Below, in pieces: positions 34,196 through 48,400 of a stretch of DNA of 64,000 bases. Source of the stretch: Citrus sinensis (taxonomy: Eukaryota > Streptophyta > Magnoliopsida > Sapindales > Rutaceae); assembly GCF_022201045.2 (NCBI RefSeq), contig NC_068563.1, positions 4,402,001 through 4,466,000 of the forward strand, in the 5' to 3' direction. The first letter of the stretch is position 1; every line of letters begins with the position of its first letter. A program made the translations under genes and the position numbers. The notes under the pieces are model-generated. The model had not been told where the DNA came from, searched no databases, and worked only from the letters and a program-made list of their open reading frames with translations.

Positions 34196-37100
34196 TCAAC
34201 TCTGTTTGGCTAGCAATTCAATGTCAGCTCCGACTTCAGCAATCTTAGTTTCTTTAGAAGCCTTAGCCACTCTGGCAATGTTCCCGACATCAAAGTCCAA
34301 TGCTATTTTCTTCACAAGGCCCTCGAGCATCTGTTGAACGGAACACAAAGGAAATCACTATGAATGGAGAAGGCAGATCATGGCGGAAATATTTTACAAA
34401 AATGAATCAAATTAGGCTCTGATACAAAAATCCATTGTACTATTTGAGAGTTGATTTATATCAAATTAATCAACATTCCTTAACAGCATGAAATAACTCA
34501 CAACACATACAAATGTATATTGTAGCTATAAGTCATCCCCCTAGTCCTAGCATATCTTGCCTCAAAAGAAGCACTTTCAAAGTTAGATGGAGCTTGGTAC
34601 ATCCCATAGATAATGATAGGACAGCAATATTCCAACCAAGCCTACTGCTGCAAGCTATAAGAAGTTTCACCTCTATAATGTGAAAAAATACATAGAAATA
34701 AATAAGAAGGTATTTTATCAAAAGTAATATTCTCCTGGTAGACTTCATAATATTATATAACAGACAAAAACATGCCCATTCAAATCTTATTTGACCAAAG
34801 CTGAAAACTTATCGATTAATATGACCATCACTTCTAACCACACATATTAATGCAGTTCATAAAAACATACCAGTGTTCCTATGGCAACCAAAGCCCGGTA
34901 TTTTGAATCAACTTCTATACTTTCCTCTTCAGCAATCTGTGAAGAATAAGAGAACAAAGTTAATGATTTCCTATCTTTGAAAAATGAATAAATTCTATTT
35001 CAAAATGGGAGATGAAAATATAGCTCCGCATCCCTGGTCAAATTTTTCAGAAGAGACATTACATCAGAAAGAAGGTGAAAGCAGTTCCATTTGGTTCTGT
35101 GTAGGGAAATGACAAAATCAAGAATTACCTCAAGAGCCGCTGAAAGAACATGAGATTGACCTTCTTCATCCTTCTTTTCAATTAACAGCACCGCATAACT
35201 GTGAAGTACACAAGAAACTATATAGACCTTGAAAAGATAATTACATTAAAAAAACTCGAGGACATTCTAAACTGGATCAGTTACAAAGTGAAACTTATGG
35301 TGCAATTAGTATGGAGCTCAGAAATCATAGCATGCTAAAAGTTTTAACAAGTTGGAAGTACAATGTCATTCTGTTCCTGCATGAGTGAAGTATCACAGAT
35401 AGATCTTTTGACTTTGGGTATCATTTGTAAAGAATGCACTGTGATTTGCCCACAAGCCACAAATTAAAAAAATGTCCACACCTAAATTCTCACAATTTGT
35501 AAAGTAGAACCATAAGCTGATGTGAAAATGAACACTCTGTTGAACCAAATACAAACAAAACATTTTCTTTCACTAAGCTATTCAACTTTTTCAATTTCCA
35601 TAACACTTATTCTAACAGCATTAAAATATTCAAGACCAACAGAAAACACTTGTCTGCTTAGACGAATTGGATATTTGGTTCATTTTGCTGTCACGAAAGC
35701 TCCAGGTAGAAACTCTGGTGCTACAAGGTCCGGCAAAAAGGATAAACAGAAAAGTAGGACACATGGAGGAGCTGGATTAAGAAACTGGTGTAGTAATGTG
35801 TTATATCATGCATGTGCAGCTAAATAAAGACCTATCGATGAACTGATCAGAAAAACAATATTCAAAATATGTTTTGAAAGAGAATAATTACTTGAGTATC
35901 AAGGTAGAATAAGACAACTGCACATTCTTATTAGAAGATGAATAACAACTTGAAAATGCATCAAGAATCTGCAAGGTGAAAAAAAGAATGAGGAAGAACA
36001 ATATATCAGAACATATGAAAAAGAAAACTATCATCTACATGAGATACAAGCTATGTATGAAACAAATGCAGACTTATCCATGAGAACTATTTTAAAACTG
36101 TTGGTAAAAACACTTGACCCAAAAGCAAAAATTATTAGGTAAAGGACCCAACACCAATGAAGTCAAGCCACTAGGCCCAAGTCTGACAGGGCCTCTCATG
36201 TTGAACATGGATCTGATGAGACCAAGACCAGGAACCAAGAAGTTGACTAGGAATTGCTTTGATTGAGAAAATTTGTTTACATTAATTGACTCATTGAGAC
36301 AGAGTGAGTATGTAGGTTTGAACACTGGACTTTAGCTCCGATATCATGTTCCTGAGCCGCATCACCCAAAAGCTCAAGCTATTGGTAAGGGCCCAATACT
36401 AGTATTTGAAGTCAAGTCTAACAAAAATAAGGGCACTAAAAGGCACAGAAACAGTTTCAAGTACTGAACCTGCAATTATTACCAACTTTCTATACATAAT
36501 ATAAGGTCAGAACACAATAATAGAGTAGGGACTCTTACCTCACTGCGATTTTTTTGTAGCCAGCTGTACCAGGATGAATTCTTGAACAGATTAGTTACAG
36601 CACGGATGCCGGTTAAAAGATTTGCAGGAAGTGGAGGATTTGAGGAGACTTTCTCAATCATTTCCATTAGTACATCTAGTTAGAGAATACAAAGTTTACA
36701 CAAAGATCAAACTTCAATGAATAGAAATGTCAAAGAAAGATACATGAACATAACCAACACTTGACCTCAAATGAGAAAATTTAGGGACTCTTTCCAGATA
36801 ATGACCATTCATATAAAAGCTTAAGCTAATAAGACGGGTGCAGCAATAATATAATAACTCTTTAAGTCCCGGGCAGGGAAAATTTAATAAATGGAATTGT
36901 CACGTGGACCTTAATACACACAAAAATACTTGTGGATCCAACTGGGTAACTTGCTTTGTGTAATATTAAACATATCAAGGTAAATTCAAGACCTCTTTGT
37001 CAACCTAACTCCAACAACATATTGAGAGTCATTAATCCTAAAGGCTTTAAGCTAAAAGATAAAGGTCCAACAACAGTATTTACTTCTGACAGTACAAAAA

Positions 37101-40100
37101 AAGTTAAATACTAGGCGATGTGGCATCATCCACAAGTACATTCCATGTTTATCAACAAAATAAGGATTGTTGCACATCATGACATAGGTATGTTGTACCA
37201 CAAGATTATAAATAATATCAATTGTCAGTATAAAACGTAAACAGAAAAGATAAATTTCTCTCTCTAATACCATTTTGATTTTCAACATGCTTGAGTAGTA
37301 GGCTAGCTCCATCGGGATGCAGGATGGTCATCCTCAGAATATCAATAACTGCAAAAGTAGAAAGCCCAATAACTAGAAAGTGAGGGGAAAAAAATATATA
37401 TCCTTGATATGTTAGAGAGGTACGAGTATTAGGCACAAGTATGAACAGGTAACAAGTAAAGAACAATCAATCCATAATCCAACAGAGACTATAAAATATT
37501 ACAAATTGACTACACTGTGAAGTCTGTACCACAATGAACTAAAATTTATTGGAAGAACCTCAATGAGGAACCACATACTAATAGTAATAGCCTTACAAAC
37601 CTGGAAATATCATTGCCGGAGGCCATGCTTTTAGCAATTTCAACAACAATGAAATGTCAACATCTGCAAAACTACTACAATGGTAGTGTGATGTGTCCTT
37701 CAAAATTTTAACAACAGCAGCTACTCTGGATGTCTCAAGCTCTGACATGGACAAGTTCTTTTTTTCCTTCAAAAGGTTTCCAATAGATCCATTATAGAGG
37801 AAACAATGTACACAATAAATAGATAACATAGAAGAGGATATAGAAAACTAATAACTAAAAGCAAAATAAACCATGCAAGTATCACTCAGGTTGATCTAGA
37901 TAGACCTAGCAATATCTAATGTTTGCAAAACCAGAATATTAGGTAGCACATACATGCATACACATGTACATATATAGATACATTCATAAATTTCTACATA
38001 CACGCATGCGCACGCACACACACGTGTAGTATGTATGTATGTATGTATGCCAATAAAGATGATGTTATCCGCTAATGATATTAGTCTGAAATTATATCTT
38101 GTTTTTCAATAACAATATCTACTTTCTTATCAATAAATTAATAAATAAAACTAAGCCCCCAAAAAAAATTGTATATCCTCAAACATGACGCTTAGGTAGC
38201 ATTTAAGAAATTACCATAAAATCACTATCATGCACCAACAAGCGATTTAAGTTTACTTTAATTAGGGATGGTCTTATGAGAAGAAAAGAAAATCCATCAA
38301 AAGATAGATTGCTGTGGGGAAAAAGAATAGTAAACATTATGCGAAGAATGAACAATAATGAATAACAACAAATGGAAAAAAAAAAAAAGATAGGGATTTG
38401 GAATGTAAAAGCTTGAATAAAAATTTCGACCTTTAAAAGAACATACCAAGTCAAATAATAAAGCATTGTTGAACTCCATAATTTTTTTAAGGATCCCATC
38501 AAATTGAGCCGCATCAAAAATAAGCATTCCTTTCTGAAGACCATATGTTAAAGAACAAATATGAAGTAAAAGAAGGATGCCAAAATGACTAAATAATGAA
38601 CATATAAAATATTTATAAAGAGAACTTGTCATGTACATCTCAAACAAACATGCATCACAAGCCTCTTGACCAAAACTTGTCATGTACCTTTGGGATATGC
38701 TTGAATGTAGGTTTTGCCGGTATAGCTGTTATCCACAAGATGTTGAAAATAAATTAGATCTTGTCTAATATTAGAGAGTATAAAAATAATGAATAGCATC
38801 CAAGATAGACTGAGAAAATCTGAAATTTCATTTTCTCATATAAGCATACATACCAGACATGCTAGAGGGTTGTCCGGGCACATAAGCACTTGCTAGAACG
38901 AGAAACAGATGAATGTCAATCATGTGAAAATGAAGCCAAAATGAGGACTATGACATACAAAGGATCAAAGAGCCAAAACCCAATGCACTCACCACCAGTG
39001 TAGGGATCACGAAATGATGTATTGAGAGTGAAGTCCTTTTGTCCGGTATTTTGAAGTATAAACTCCACAATTTGTTGTCGGTAAGAAAAAGGAAGATTCT
39101 CCTTGAGAAGCCACTTATCAGCAGCATCGTATGGATTATCTGGAAGTTTAAAAATATTTGATTTTATTAACAAATACAAGCACGATTAATTTTTTGGTAT
39201 GTTGAAGTAAGAGATATTGCACTTAGGGCTATTTTGCAACATTAAGGAAATTGTTCTTAAAGAACAGGAGGACGCGTGGTGGGGACCATGCCAAGCTTAA
39301 AATGGAATATGAGTGCAGAAGGACCAGCAATAATAAGCCCAGGCCTCCTCTTTAAAAGCATTATTTCCTTTCACTATTTCTAAGCAAAAAAAAAAAAACT
39401 AAACAGAAAGTCGGATAATGATAAGTTCTGTGATGGGGAAAATGTTTAGATAAAGCTTGCCAATAACTTACAAACTTCAGCAAAGTTCACAGATGGTACA
39501 TTTATGTTCACTGGCAAAATTTAGGCCAGAAAGGCCAAAAAACATAAACCCATGGTAAGATAAGCCAAATCACAGGCAACCACGTTCAGAGTTTTTTAAA
39601 AAATCTGAATTTCACTTATAGTGAAACAAGCCAACTTCATATAAATTTATAGGATCACAAATCAAAGAGGGAATGTTATATCCTGAGCTGTAAAATAGAA
39701 AAGTTCCAATCTTACAACAAAAATGCCAAACTAACTTTGAAGATAATTCAGAAATCTCCATATCTTAGTAGAAGTCTTCTGTAACATAATCAAATTTCAG
39801 TAATAGAATATAATTCCAAATTACATTCTGGATAGTTTTCTTGACAAAAGAATGATTAACTTTTGGGAAAGGAGAAATATGTTATGAAGTGAAACCAAAA
39901 GTATCACAGTCTAAGCTTTAGGGTTGATGAGAAAGGAATGATTTCTGGATAATAGCTATCAAACATCAAAATCAGAAAGTAAGACTAAGAAAAAACACAA
40001 CATAGAAAAAAACCAACATACCTGAACGGTTGTACGGCAACTTACGAGTGGGCTCCCCATCCCCAATATCAACATCAAAAACTGTGTAATGGAAAGTGGA

Positions 40101-43100
40101 AAAGAATTAAGACTTAAGAAAACATAAAACAATAAAGAAGCTACCGTGAGAAGTGAAATGCTAACCATAGTCATATTGAATTCCATCAAGAATAGGACGG
40201 TTCATGCCATCATCTGGCCCATCAACAACTTCGCCAAGCTAAATTTGGAGCAACAACCAAATATAAACATTCAAGCCATGAAATAATTGAAATGGAAAGA
40301 TAAAGTAATACAAAGAACACAGAAACTCAACATATAAAGGTACAAAAATTGAGAGAATTAATTATTCTTAAAAAATGGACAGTGTAGAGGTCACAAGAAG
40401 AATATGACCAGGAAGTTAATAAATAAAACTGATTAGCATGAAAATGGAGATTACTTTATCCCATTTCTGTTCCTTCATATCCCATGAATATGCCACACCA
40501 TTGTCCCCTTCTCGAACAACTTTGGTCTGGCCAGCATTGGTTCCTGATCAAAAGCATTATATATTAGACAACATATAACAGAATCTTGCAAAAATTTTAA
40601 CCAACCACACTGTTCATACTTCAGTGAAACAAACTTTTCGTAACTTTTCAGATAACAGTCAGGATATATAAGGATATTGCTGACAATTAAAATTCAGAAT
40701 TTGATGACTTGTTTTCAAGGTTTTTCATGACAGAGGAAAATTTTACTTGGCACTGGCAAATAAATGATATCTATAAGACATAAGTATTTCTATAGTTTAA
40801 TATTCAACAGAGATGGATGTCCATCCAGCAATTAAACCATCATCATCTAACACTAAAATAGTCAATTGCAAGATAATAAAAATTGAGCCAAGCATTACAC
40901 CTGGAATCTGTAAAGCCTCAAGCCCAGGTAAATCTTCCAATTTCAATCCACCAACCTTCTTCCTAATACAAATAGAAAAAGACAAAGTAGGCATCAGGTG
41001 AAGCTGCATTGAAAAGGATAACTACCTCTTAAATTGATCCAACTGGCAATCAACTGCCATAAACCATTTAATCCAGACAAGTTTATATGGGAAGGAGATA
41101 GATATTTGAGCTAGACTAGGAGATTGATATTTGTGCTGGGACTTCCCAATGAAAACACTTTACCTTATTATAAGTCAGGAAGCACTAATCTCAAAAAATG
41201 ATACCCATATTAAGTTATTATGGAACTGGCTATTGATAAAGGGTAATACCTGCAGAGTTTGTATTGAGAAAGTTCGGAAGCATACGCCTCCAGTTCCAGT
41301 GAATCTGCAACCTTATCAAAATGCACTGTCCAAATGCGTGTAACTCCATCTGAACATGCTGTCACAATATCCCCATTTTCCAAAAATTTGGCATCCCAAA
41401 CACAGCCAGGATGCTCTATGCTTTGAACACAGACTCCATCTGCAACAAGACATGAATGCCCCATTGACATTAAACATTTTCATCCAGGTCATGTTTAACT
41501 TGATACTTCAGAGTTATAGAGAATACGAACAGATTAATGCTAATTAGCATTGTCTCATTTAATCATGCTTAAGTTGAAGTTCACAATCCTGATCTAAACC
41601 AGGCAAAACCCAGCTAAATAATATTATGGCACAAACAAGAACCATGGGTAGTTTCTGAAAGCATAAGGATCACATTTGAAACAGAAGTATGAATATCAAA
41701 AGCAATTACCCTTCCATATCTTTGCAAAACGATCTTCACTACCACTGACAATAAGTCCAGATGCATGACTATCAATTGAATAGACAATAGCAGTATGACC
41801 AACCATCTCCATTAGTACTTGGCCAGTCAAAGCCCACAATCTGATGGTACTGATACAATGATAACACGCAAAGTAATAACAAAGCTGGCATTCAAGAGAA
41901 ATAAAATACTGAAAAATTCAAATGCAAAATAAAGAAACCAATAGGAAACATATAAATTGAATAAAGAGACAGCTACTACATTATGTGGGTCCAGTTTCTA
42001 CACCAATGGATACAACTTAAGTGGATACACAAGATTTATTGCTAGCATTTGTACTCTCTTGGGAAGCTTCAAGTAAAATTAATGAGTAGTCCGAGCACAT
42101 GACTACGTTATAGTCAACTCTCTACAAAAGGCAACCATTTTTGTAATTGATAACAAAGGCACCAAGACAAAATGTTAGCATAGTTCTTGTAGCATGTCTG
42201 CTGGAAAACTGTTCAATTGCAAATAACTCACAACCCAACTAATTGAACTCGTACACCAATCTAGATATCCCTCACCAAAAGGAAGCAACATTCATATCTA
42301 ATGATTAAACATAAAATTCTCTATCTTTGCTAGAAGTTGAACCATGGGAAAAAAATATACTTTCAAAGAGTTCAGCATCCTCTCACCATATTCAAAAATA
42401 AAGGATACATAAAAGCTTTTTATTTCTTGAAACAATAAAAGGGAGAAAGGGCTAAGTGCCAGCATCTACAGCTTGACAGAGCAGGATTTCAATAGATTCA
42501 AGTACGCAATACAACAACATTTCTACGCTTATTTTGTTCAAGCACCAAGTTCTAATTTGCAACCCACCAAGATTAAAATATCAAATCTTTTATCTTTTCC
42601 TTCGTATTGAACTATATACATTAGGTTGGTACTTATTCGCGTATTTTTATTTTTATGTCCCTTTTCTTTTCCTTTGAAATTGATGCCACTAGTTTTACAT
42701 TACCATTGCCATCAGCAAGATAAGCATCTGAACTTGAGTAAGACTCATTAATGCTAGGAAATAACAGAAGAAATAGAACTCAAAATAGAGATTCTGACCA
42801 ATCATGTGATGCAGAAATAATTCCCACACCAGGCATCACTGACAAACCTCGAACCGTATCTGTAAAAAATATCAAATTGAATAAGAAGCACCACCTAAGA
42901 GAAATTAGACATGCAACTTCACTCTACACAGAAAAGAAGATGGTCCTCAGGCTCATAGACCATATGTGTGCACAAGTACAAGAATAAGATCATTAAGCAT
43001 CTTTTAACGGCACATATTGCATTGATATTTGACAGGTTAGTCATTGTTCCAAGGATGTCTATTAAATGGATGAGGGTGATTTCACAGCAGCAAAATCACC

Positions 43101-46100
43101 AGCAATTTGTAATAACAACATATCCGCAAGCCACCCTCTATAACTGAAAAACATCACCACAAGTGAAAACCTTTATCAAGTTGCAAGTGATAAAAATGCA
43201 CGAGTATGAAACAGCGATCAGGCATACTAATTGTATGTACATATGTAGGTATGTATAAGATGGGATACTGAGAAAGTAAATACAGGAGTGGACTGGGTAT
43301 CAACCGGAAAAAAAAAATAAAAAAAGATTGCATATGGGGATAATTATGAGCATTGAAAAGATGCATTTTATGTCTATCTAATCATCAGATTGAAAACAAG
43401 CAAACAGAAAAGGAGAAAAAACCTGTATGTCCGACAAAAGTTTGGGCACATTTCTTTCCTTTCCAAAGTTTTATGGTCGTATCACTTGAACCTGTAATGT
43501 GGTAGAACGCAGATTCAAAGATTATACATTCTTAGATAATGCATTTATGGTATCTGTAAGTAAAAATCTACATAGAACGTAATCAAAGCTTCCATTGTCA
43601 AATTTGATTCATGCAATGGCAGAGCCCACGCTATTCACAATTTTTGAGAAAGCCATTGAGAGAGAGAGTCAGACTTCGATTTATAGAAGTAGATGTACTC
43701 ATGTAAGGAATATAGGATGAAGATGGAAGCAAGCACTTATTCTAGGATCCTTTTTTAATATTTGACGTAGAGATCTAAATTTTGATATTAAACAACAATA
43801 AGAAGATTTGGTATCCTGAAAGAATGTTTGATTATTCTCCAAATTACATAAAACCGTCTAAAAGGTTTTTCTCTAGCTACTGAAAGGAGATGGATAAATA
43901 ATATTTGAGAATAATCCAAAAGAACTTTGCCCAGGGGCCACTTTCCTTATAAGTTTCTGGTTCTATCCTTCTCCCATTTTCCTTACTTATGTAGGTCCCT
44001 TTCTCTCTCTTGACTTGTAGAAATTATTCTAATTTTTTGAGAATCTTTTCCTTTAACAACCCCCCCCCCCCCAAAAAAAACCCAGAAAAAGAAGAAGAAG
44101 ATAAAAATTGCAAAAAGTTAGCAATGTCTGCTCAATCTTTTTAATAACAATAGTTCAAAGAAAAACCTGAAACAATCTCGCCAGAAGGAATCCTTATAAC
44201 AGTTTGGATTGGTGCATTATGTGCCTCCCAGAACTCAACAAGTTTTCCTTTCCTCCACCGTCTTAAAGTACTGCAAAAAAGAAGCCCAACAAAAAATTCA
44301 AATTGTTAATCATGTTTCAACAATGGTTTAACTAGTGACAATGATAATGTCTTAGTGATACACACTAAGTCAATTGTCTCATTAAGTTTCGGGAAAACTG
44401 AAAATAATGGCATTTTCTGTTTGAGAAACAATAAAATAAATTATTTAAGCTCAAAATATGCCTTAATCGATTTCTATGTTGGCTATGACTGATTAAATTT
44501 TGTGGATGCTGATTTAACTTACAAGTAAAATTTCCTGTTGGGCGTTCTTTGCCAGATGAAAGCATTTTCAACTCCTAGAATATCTCATTATATGTATGTA
44601 GGGCTTAGTTTTAAGTAAAAAGGTTCAATGATAATATGAACTAAGACATGCATAATCCTCCAATCACTTGTAAAAAGGGGTCATGACACGGAAAATTGAG
44701 CAATACTCAAATAACAAAGCTATTTTTAAGAATGATACATGTTATGAAACTGTCATGCAATGCTTGCAATCAGTAAAGTGGTGGAGAGCGTATCCCAACA
44801 CCATTATAGATATTTCAATAGCTTCCATGGGATTTTGGCATCTCTTTCAAGTTCAACCGCTTAATTATTTGGTTCTAGGGTCAAAAGATTTTCCAACTAT
44901 GAGGAGGACAACATGGCAAGAGTGCTGCTAACGACATAGAAATGGCAGAGTCGGTAACTAACAACATATGCATGTTAATGAAGTTTATAGGAGACATAGG
45001 TTGCTTGCTAAGCCCCATAAAACAGCAGTAAAGAAGATAAAATATTGATAAAAACTAAATTTTCAAAGCAATTGCCACAAATGCACATGAATCTTTATTT
45101 GTTTGACATGGAAGAATCCAGCTCAAAAAATATCTTGAGTAAACTTTTCAACAGAAACGAGGAGAAACAGAGGAAAAAGGACTGTACAACAAATACAATT
45201 CTTCCAAAAAATCAGCTTACCTATCAACAGATGATGACACGATATCCTCATTATCCAATGTGACACCAGTGACTTGCAACTTATGACCTTGCAACGTCTG
45301 CACTTTCTCCCCACTTCCCAAGTCCCAAACCAAGACCATTGTGTCCATGCCACCTGACACCAGACCGCCTTCTGGGAATTCCTCATTAGGTGAAATCCAT
45401 GCCAGAGGACCAACAAAACTTGTATGTCCCAATAGTATTTTTGATGAATGGTATTTTCTCTTGTCTGATGGGTCCAAGGACCAGAACCTCACAGTTCTAT
45501 CTCTCGATGAAGTTGCAATACCCACATTGTCACAGACACATATCCCACGAACCTAATATAATATGTACATCCAAAATTGAAAAAATTTACACATACACAA
45601 AGCATATCTCTAGCATTAGTAGAGTGTTCGTGCATCTAAATATATACTGATCAACCAGAAATTCAATTAATTGATTCAACATACCCACATTTATCGCCAT
45701 AAAATACCACATTTCAAATAAATCAATTTTTAGAACCAAACTTTGTGTATATGATGATCAACTTCAATTATAACTGTTTTCCCTAACTATAATCACATTC
45801 CCACATCATAATATCAAAGAACACATCAAAATTGGTTCACAAGAATAGCTACAAAGAATCAGCTGATCAACCTTAAGATTAAATAATCACATTGTAACTT
45901 CTAATTGCATCAATTTACACAAATTATAAAGTCAACCCAATTAATATACAACTACGTGATTGCGATAACTCGGTTGAAATTTTTAAGTATTCAGATAATG
46001 AACAATATTAGTTGACGTATGAAACTGCTGTGTTTCGTTTTAAAAAAAAAAAAAGAATTTTAATGAAAAATAAAAAGATTTAAAAAAAAAAGAAAAGAAA

Positions 46101-46194
46101 AGAGCGAGTGAGAGAGAGAGAGAGATCTTACGTCGTCTTCGTGGCCACGAAGCTCGGAGCTCAATTGGTATTCTTTGAAATCGATGTCCATCAT
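34196..46194 (-). CDS. PLAA: Phospholipase A2-activating protein homologue (PLAA/DOA1/UFD3)
   Basis: A ubiquitin-binding cofactor of CDC48/p97. Exons: 46194-46132, 45552-45221, 44270-44167, 43491-43423, 42859-42799, 41849-41710, 41439-41250, 40962-40901, 40543-40455, 40238-40166, 40081-40022, 39139-38993, 38892-38854, 38725-38688, 38533-38447, 37766-37601, 37348-37271, 36675-36539, 35968-35892, 35198-35129, 34936-34871, 34330-34196. They sum to 2283 nt, 760 aa, as in Arabidopsis. Residues 1-310 form WD40 repeats (TVRFWSLD, DTMVLVWDLG, TTIKLWKG, CTIRLWAL, GVTRIWTV). A PFU ubiquitin-binding domain follows at about 345-475 (DNGVAYSWDMKEQKWDK, YDYVFDVDIGDGEP). A C-terminal PUL/armadillo region, which binds CDC48, starts near 500. 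The start has two consecutive ATGs (46194, 46191); the second is equally possible. The gene is long because of its introns; exons 13 and 14 are only 39 and 38 bp. Confidence 0.96.
36100..36420 (-). mobile_element. TRIM-like retroelement remnant in PLAA intron 18
   Basis: Two related stretches lie about 250 bp apart (36108-36170 and 36362-36418), each with ACCCAAAAGC, then a variant of CTATTGGTAAGGGCCCAA, and AGTCAAG. Next to the right one, at 36335-36346, lies GCTCCGATATCA. Its reverse complement resembles the initiator-Met-tRNA primer binding site TGGTATCAGAGC. This is the layout of a terminal-repeat retrotransposon in miniature on the minus strand. A further fragment of the same repeat lies at 37035-37085. 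Ends are not defined. Confidence 0.45.
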
Positions 46195-46424
46195 CCCCGA
46201 ATTTACAAGAGTGTTTGAGAACTGAGAAAAGAAAGAGGTTTAAGCGAGATTTAAATTAAATTGGCATCGTCTTTTGCTTCTCTAATTTGTTTTTACTTTT
46301 TTTTTTAATAGTTTTCTTATCGATAAAGATTTGTTTTTGGGTTGGGCTTCTTTTATTGGATGGGTCCAATTAAAAAAAATGAATTTTTCAATATTTATTA
46401 ATGAAACAATTTTTTTATGAGTCA

Positions 46425-47038
46425 GGACTATTAGCACCCCTCCAAAATCCTATTTAAACCTTTTTTAAATTATATTTCATTTAATGCCAAAGTATTTTTT
46501 TTTCTAAATGAATTTTATTTTCATTTATGAATTTTTTTAGTTTCTAATAATTTTCTCATTGTTTCAGTCTTAATATTTGTATTCCTCTCTTCAAACTTTC
46601 TTTATTATTTAATTTTCAAAGAAAAAAAATCTAAAAGAAAAAATAAGAAAAACATTATACTTAGAAAATAATGATATTTTATGAGTTTAATATAATTTTA
46701 TCCTACCTATAAGTTTTGGGTTCAAAAACTAGTTTGAGAATTCTTAAAAAAATTATTTGCAGCCAGATAAAATTTTGTTTTATTTATTTTCTACTATGTT
46801 GTATCTTAATTAAGTTGTTATGTTTATTGCAAAAAAAAAAAAAAATTGTTTTGACTTAGAGGATTACTTCCTAAATTCATATTAGTTTGATGATAAAAAA
46901 AATTTTATATTTTACAAGTAAAATAAAATTGGAGAGAGAGAGAGAATATAAATGAATTAATTTTATTTATATTTATCCTTAATGTAATTATAATATATCA
47001 AGAGTTTTATGAGATTAATAAAGGGGTGCCAATAGTAC
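46425..47038. mobile_element. TIR element, about 610 bp, non-coding
   Basis: GGACTATTAGCACCCCT at the left and the reverse complement of AGGGGTGCCAATAGTAC at the right match at 15 of 17 positions. The interior is AT-rich with no reading frame. It sits 230 bp upstream of the PLAA start. Class is unclear; a target duplication is not obvious. Confidence 0.6.
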
Positions 47039-47818
47039 AATTTTTTTATTTTTTTTTAAAGATTATCTTGTGGTTACGTGTTACTTTCCACTTACCAGTT
47101 AAGAAGAAAGGCAAAATAAATCTAAAAGCACACCGGCTACATCGAGAACTCTTCCAAGAAAATCTAATTGCATCGGCTAGTGGGTACCAGTGAGAACTCT
47201 TTCTTACCGAACCAAATTGAAATTTCTTTGGCTCCAATTCGGTTCGGTTTTTTTTTTTTTTTTTTTAACCTTCATAACCTTTGTTTTTTTTGGGGGGTTA
47301 TTCAATTTTTTGTTCAGTTTTCTAGTCAATTGATTAAACTAATTGGTTTTTTTTTTTTTTTCTTAATTTGCAAACCAAACCAAATTGGTTGTTCGGTCGA
47401 TTCTTCGTTGCAATGGTTCTTTTTTTTGCCCACCTTTACTTTAATACTTTTGATAAATAAGATATCATAAAATAAGAAGTAATTAGTTCAAATATTAGAT
47501 TGAATTGATTATTTTAATAAATAAAGCATCAGAACTAAAAGTAATGAGTTCAAGTCCCGAAATAAAAGTATCTACGTAACTGAATCCACCTCATTTATAA
47601 CTAAGAAGCTTATTAATTTTTATAAAATCAACATGATCAAGATGGAGTAATATCTAGACCTATTAACATTTTAAAAAATAAATAAAATAACATTTTAGTT
47701 TAGAATTTAAAATTTCTAAACGTATACAAAAGCATATTTTTTGTATACTTCAAAATGCCAATTATTTTACATTTTCAATTGATTCCCCTCCAAAAACAAA
47801 GCCTACAATTGAGTAGGT

Positions 47819-48400
47819 TTTTTTTTTTTTTTTTAAGGAATGAAATTCATTCAGAAACCAATAATGGCAAACAGTACAAATGTAATCTCATTGAAGAGTC
47901 TTTTAGTGATGCTCTGAAACCTCTTCCAATCCAATAATATAAAACAATACAACACAACACACTATTAAAACAAAACACAAACCACTAATAAAACCACCTC
48001 TCTCTTAGAGTAATCCTCAAAGGCCTTGGATGAAATCTTGCTCTAGGCCATCATTTACTCGTCCTAGACCATCAAAATCTCAATGCACCAACTACTCGAT
48101 CCCTTCAATGACTCCAATATGGACATATCATCCCAATACGAACACTGACATGATCCTAATAAAAAAACTGAAGCAACATCATCTTCGACATCGAAAGAAC
48201 CTCAAGAGCGGCGTATATACAACATCCAACCACGAAAACAAACAAACTGAAAAAAAAAAAAGGAAAATGCAACGAAAATGAAAAAAGAAAAACAAAGAAA
48301 ATTACATAAAATAAAAAATGAAAAAGACAGAAAATAATTATAAAAAACAACACCGGGCGAGAGGGAAGCTCCGGCCAGATAGTTGATTGAAACGTAAGAA
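47819..48400 (-). mobile_element. 5'-truncated LINE 3' end with poly(A) tail
   Basis: A T-run at 47819-47834 (poly(A) on the minus strand) is preceded, reading the minus strand, by GTTTCTGAATGAATTTCATT, a typical 3' end of plant LINEs, and by about 500 bp of untranslated-type sequence. Its insertion point interrupts duplication copy A after GCCTACAATTGA, where copy B is continuous. Its 5' limit is approximate, and no coding domain remains. Confidence 0.6.

Noticed and set aside
44059-44078. C-run followed by A-run in PLAA intron 2
   Set aside because: Simple homopolymer, no known signal; may include sequencing error.
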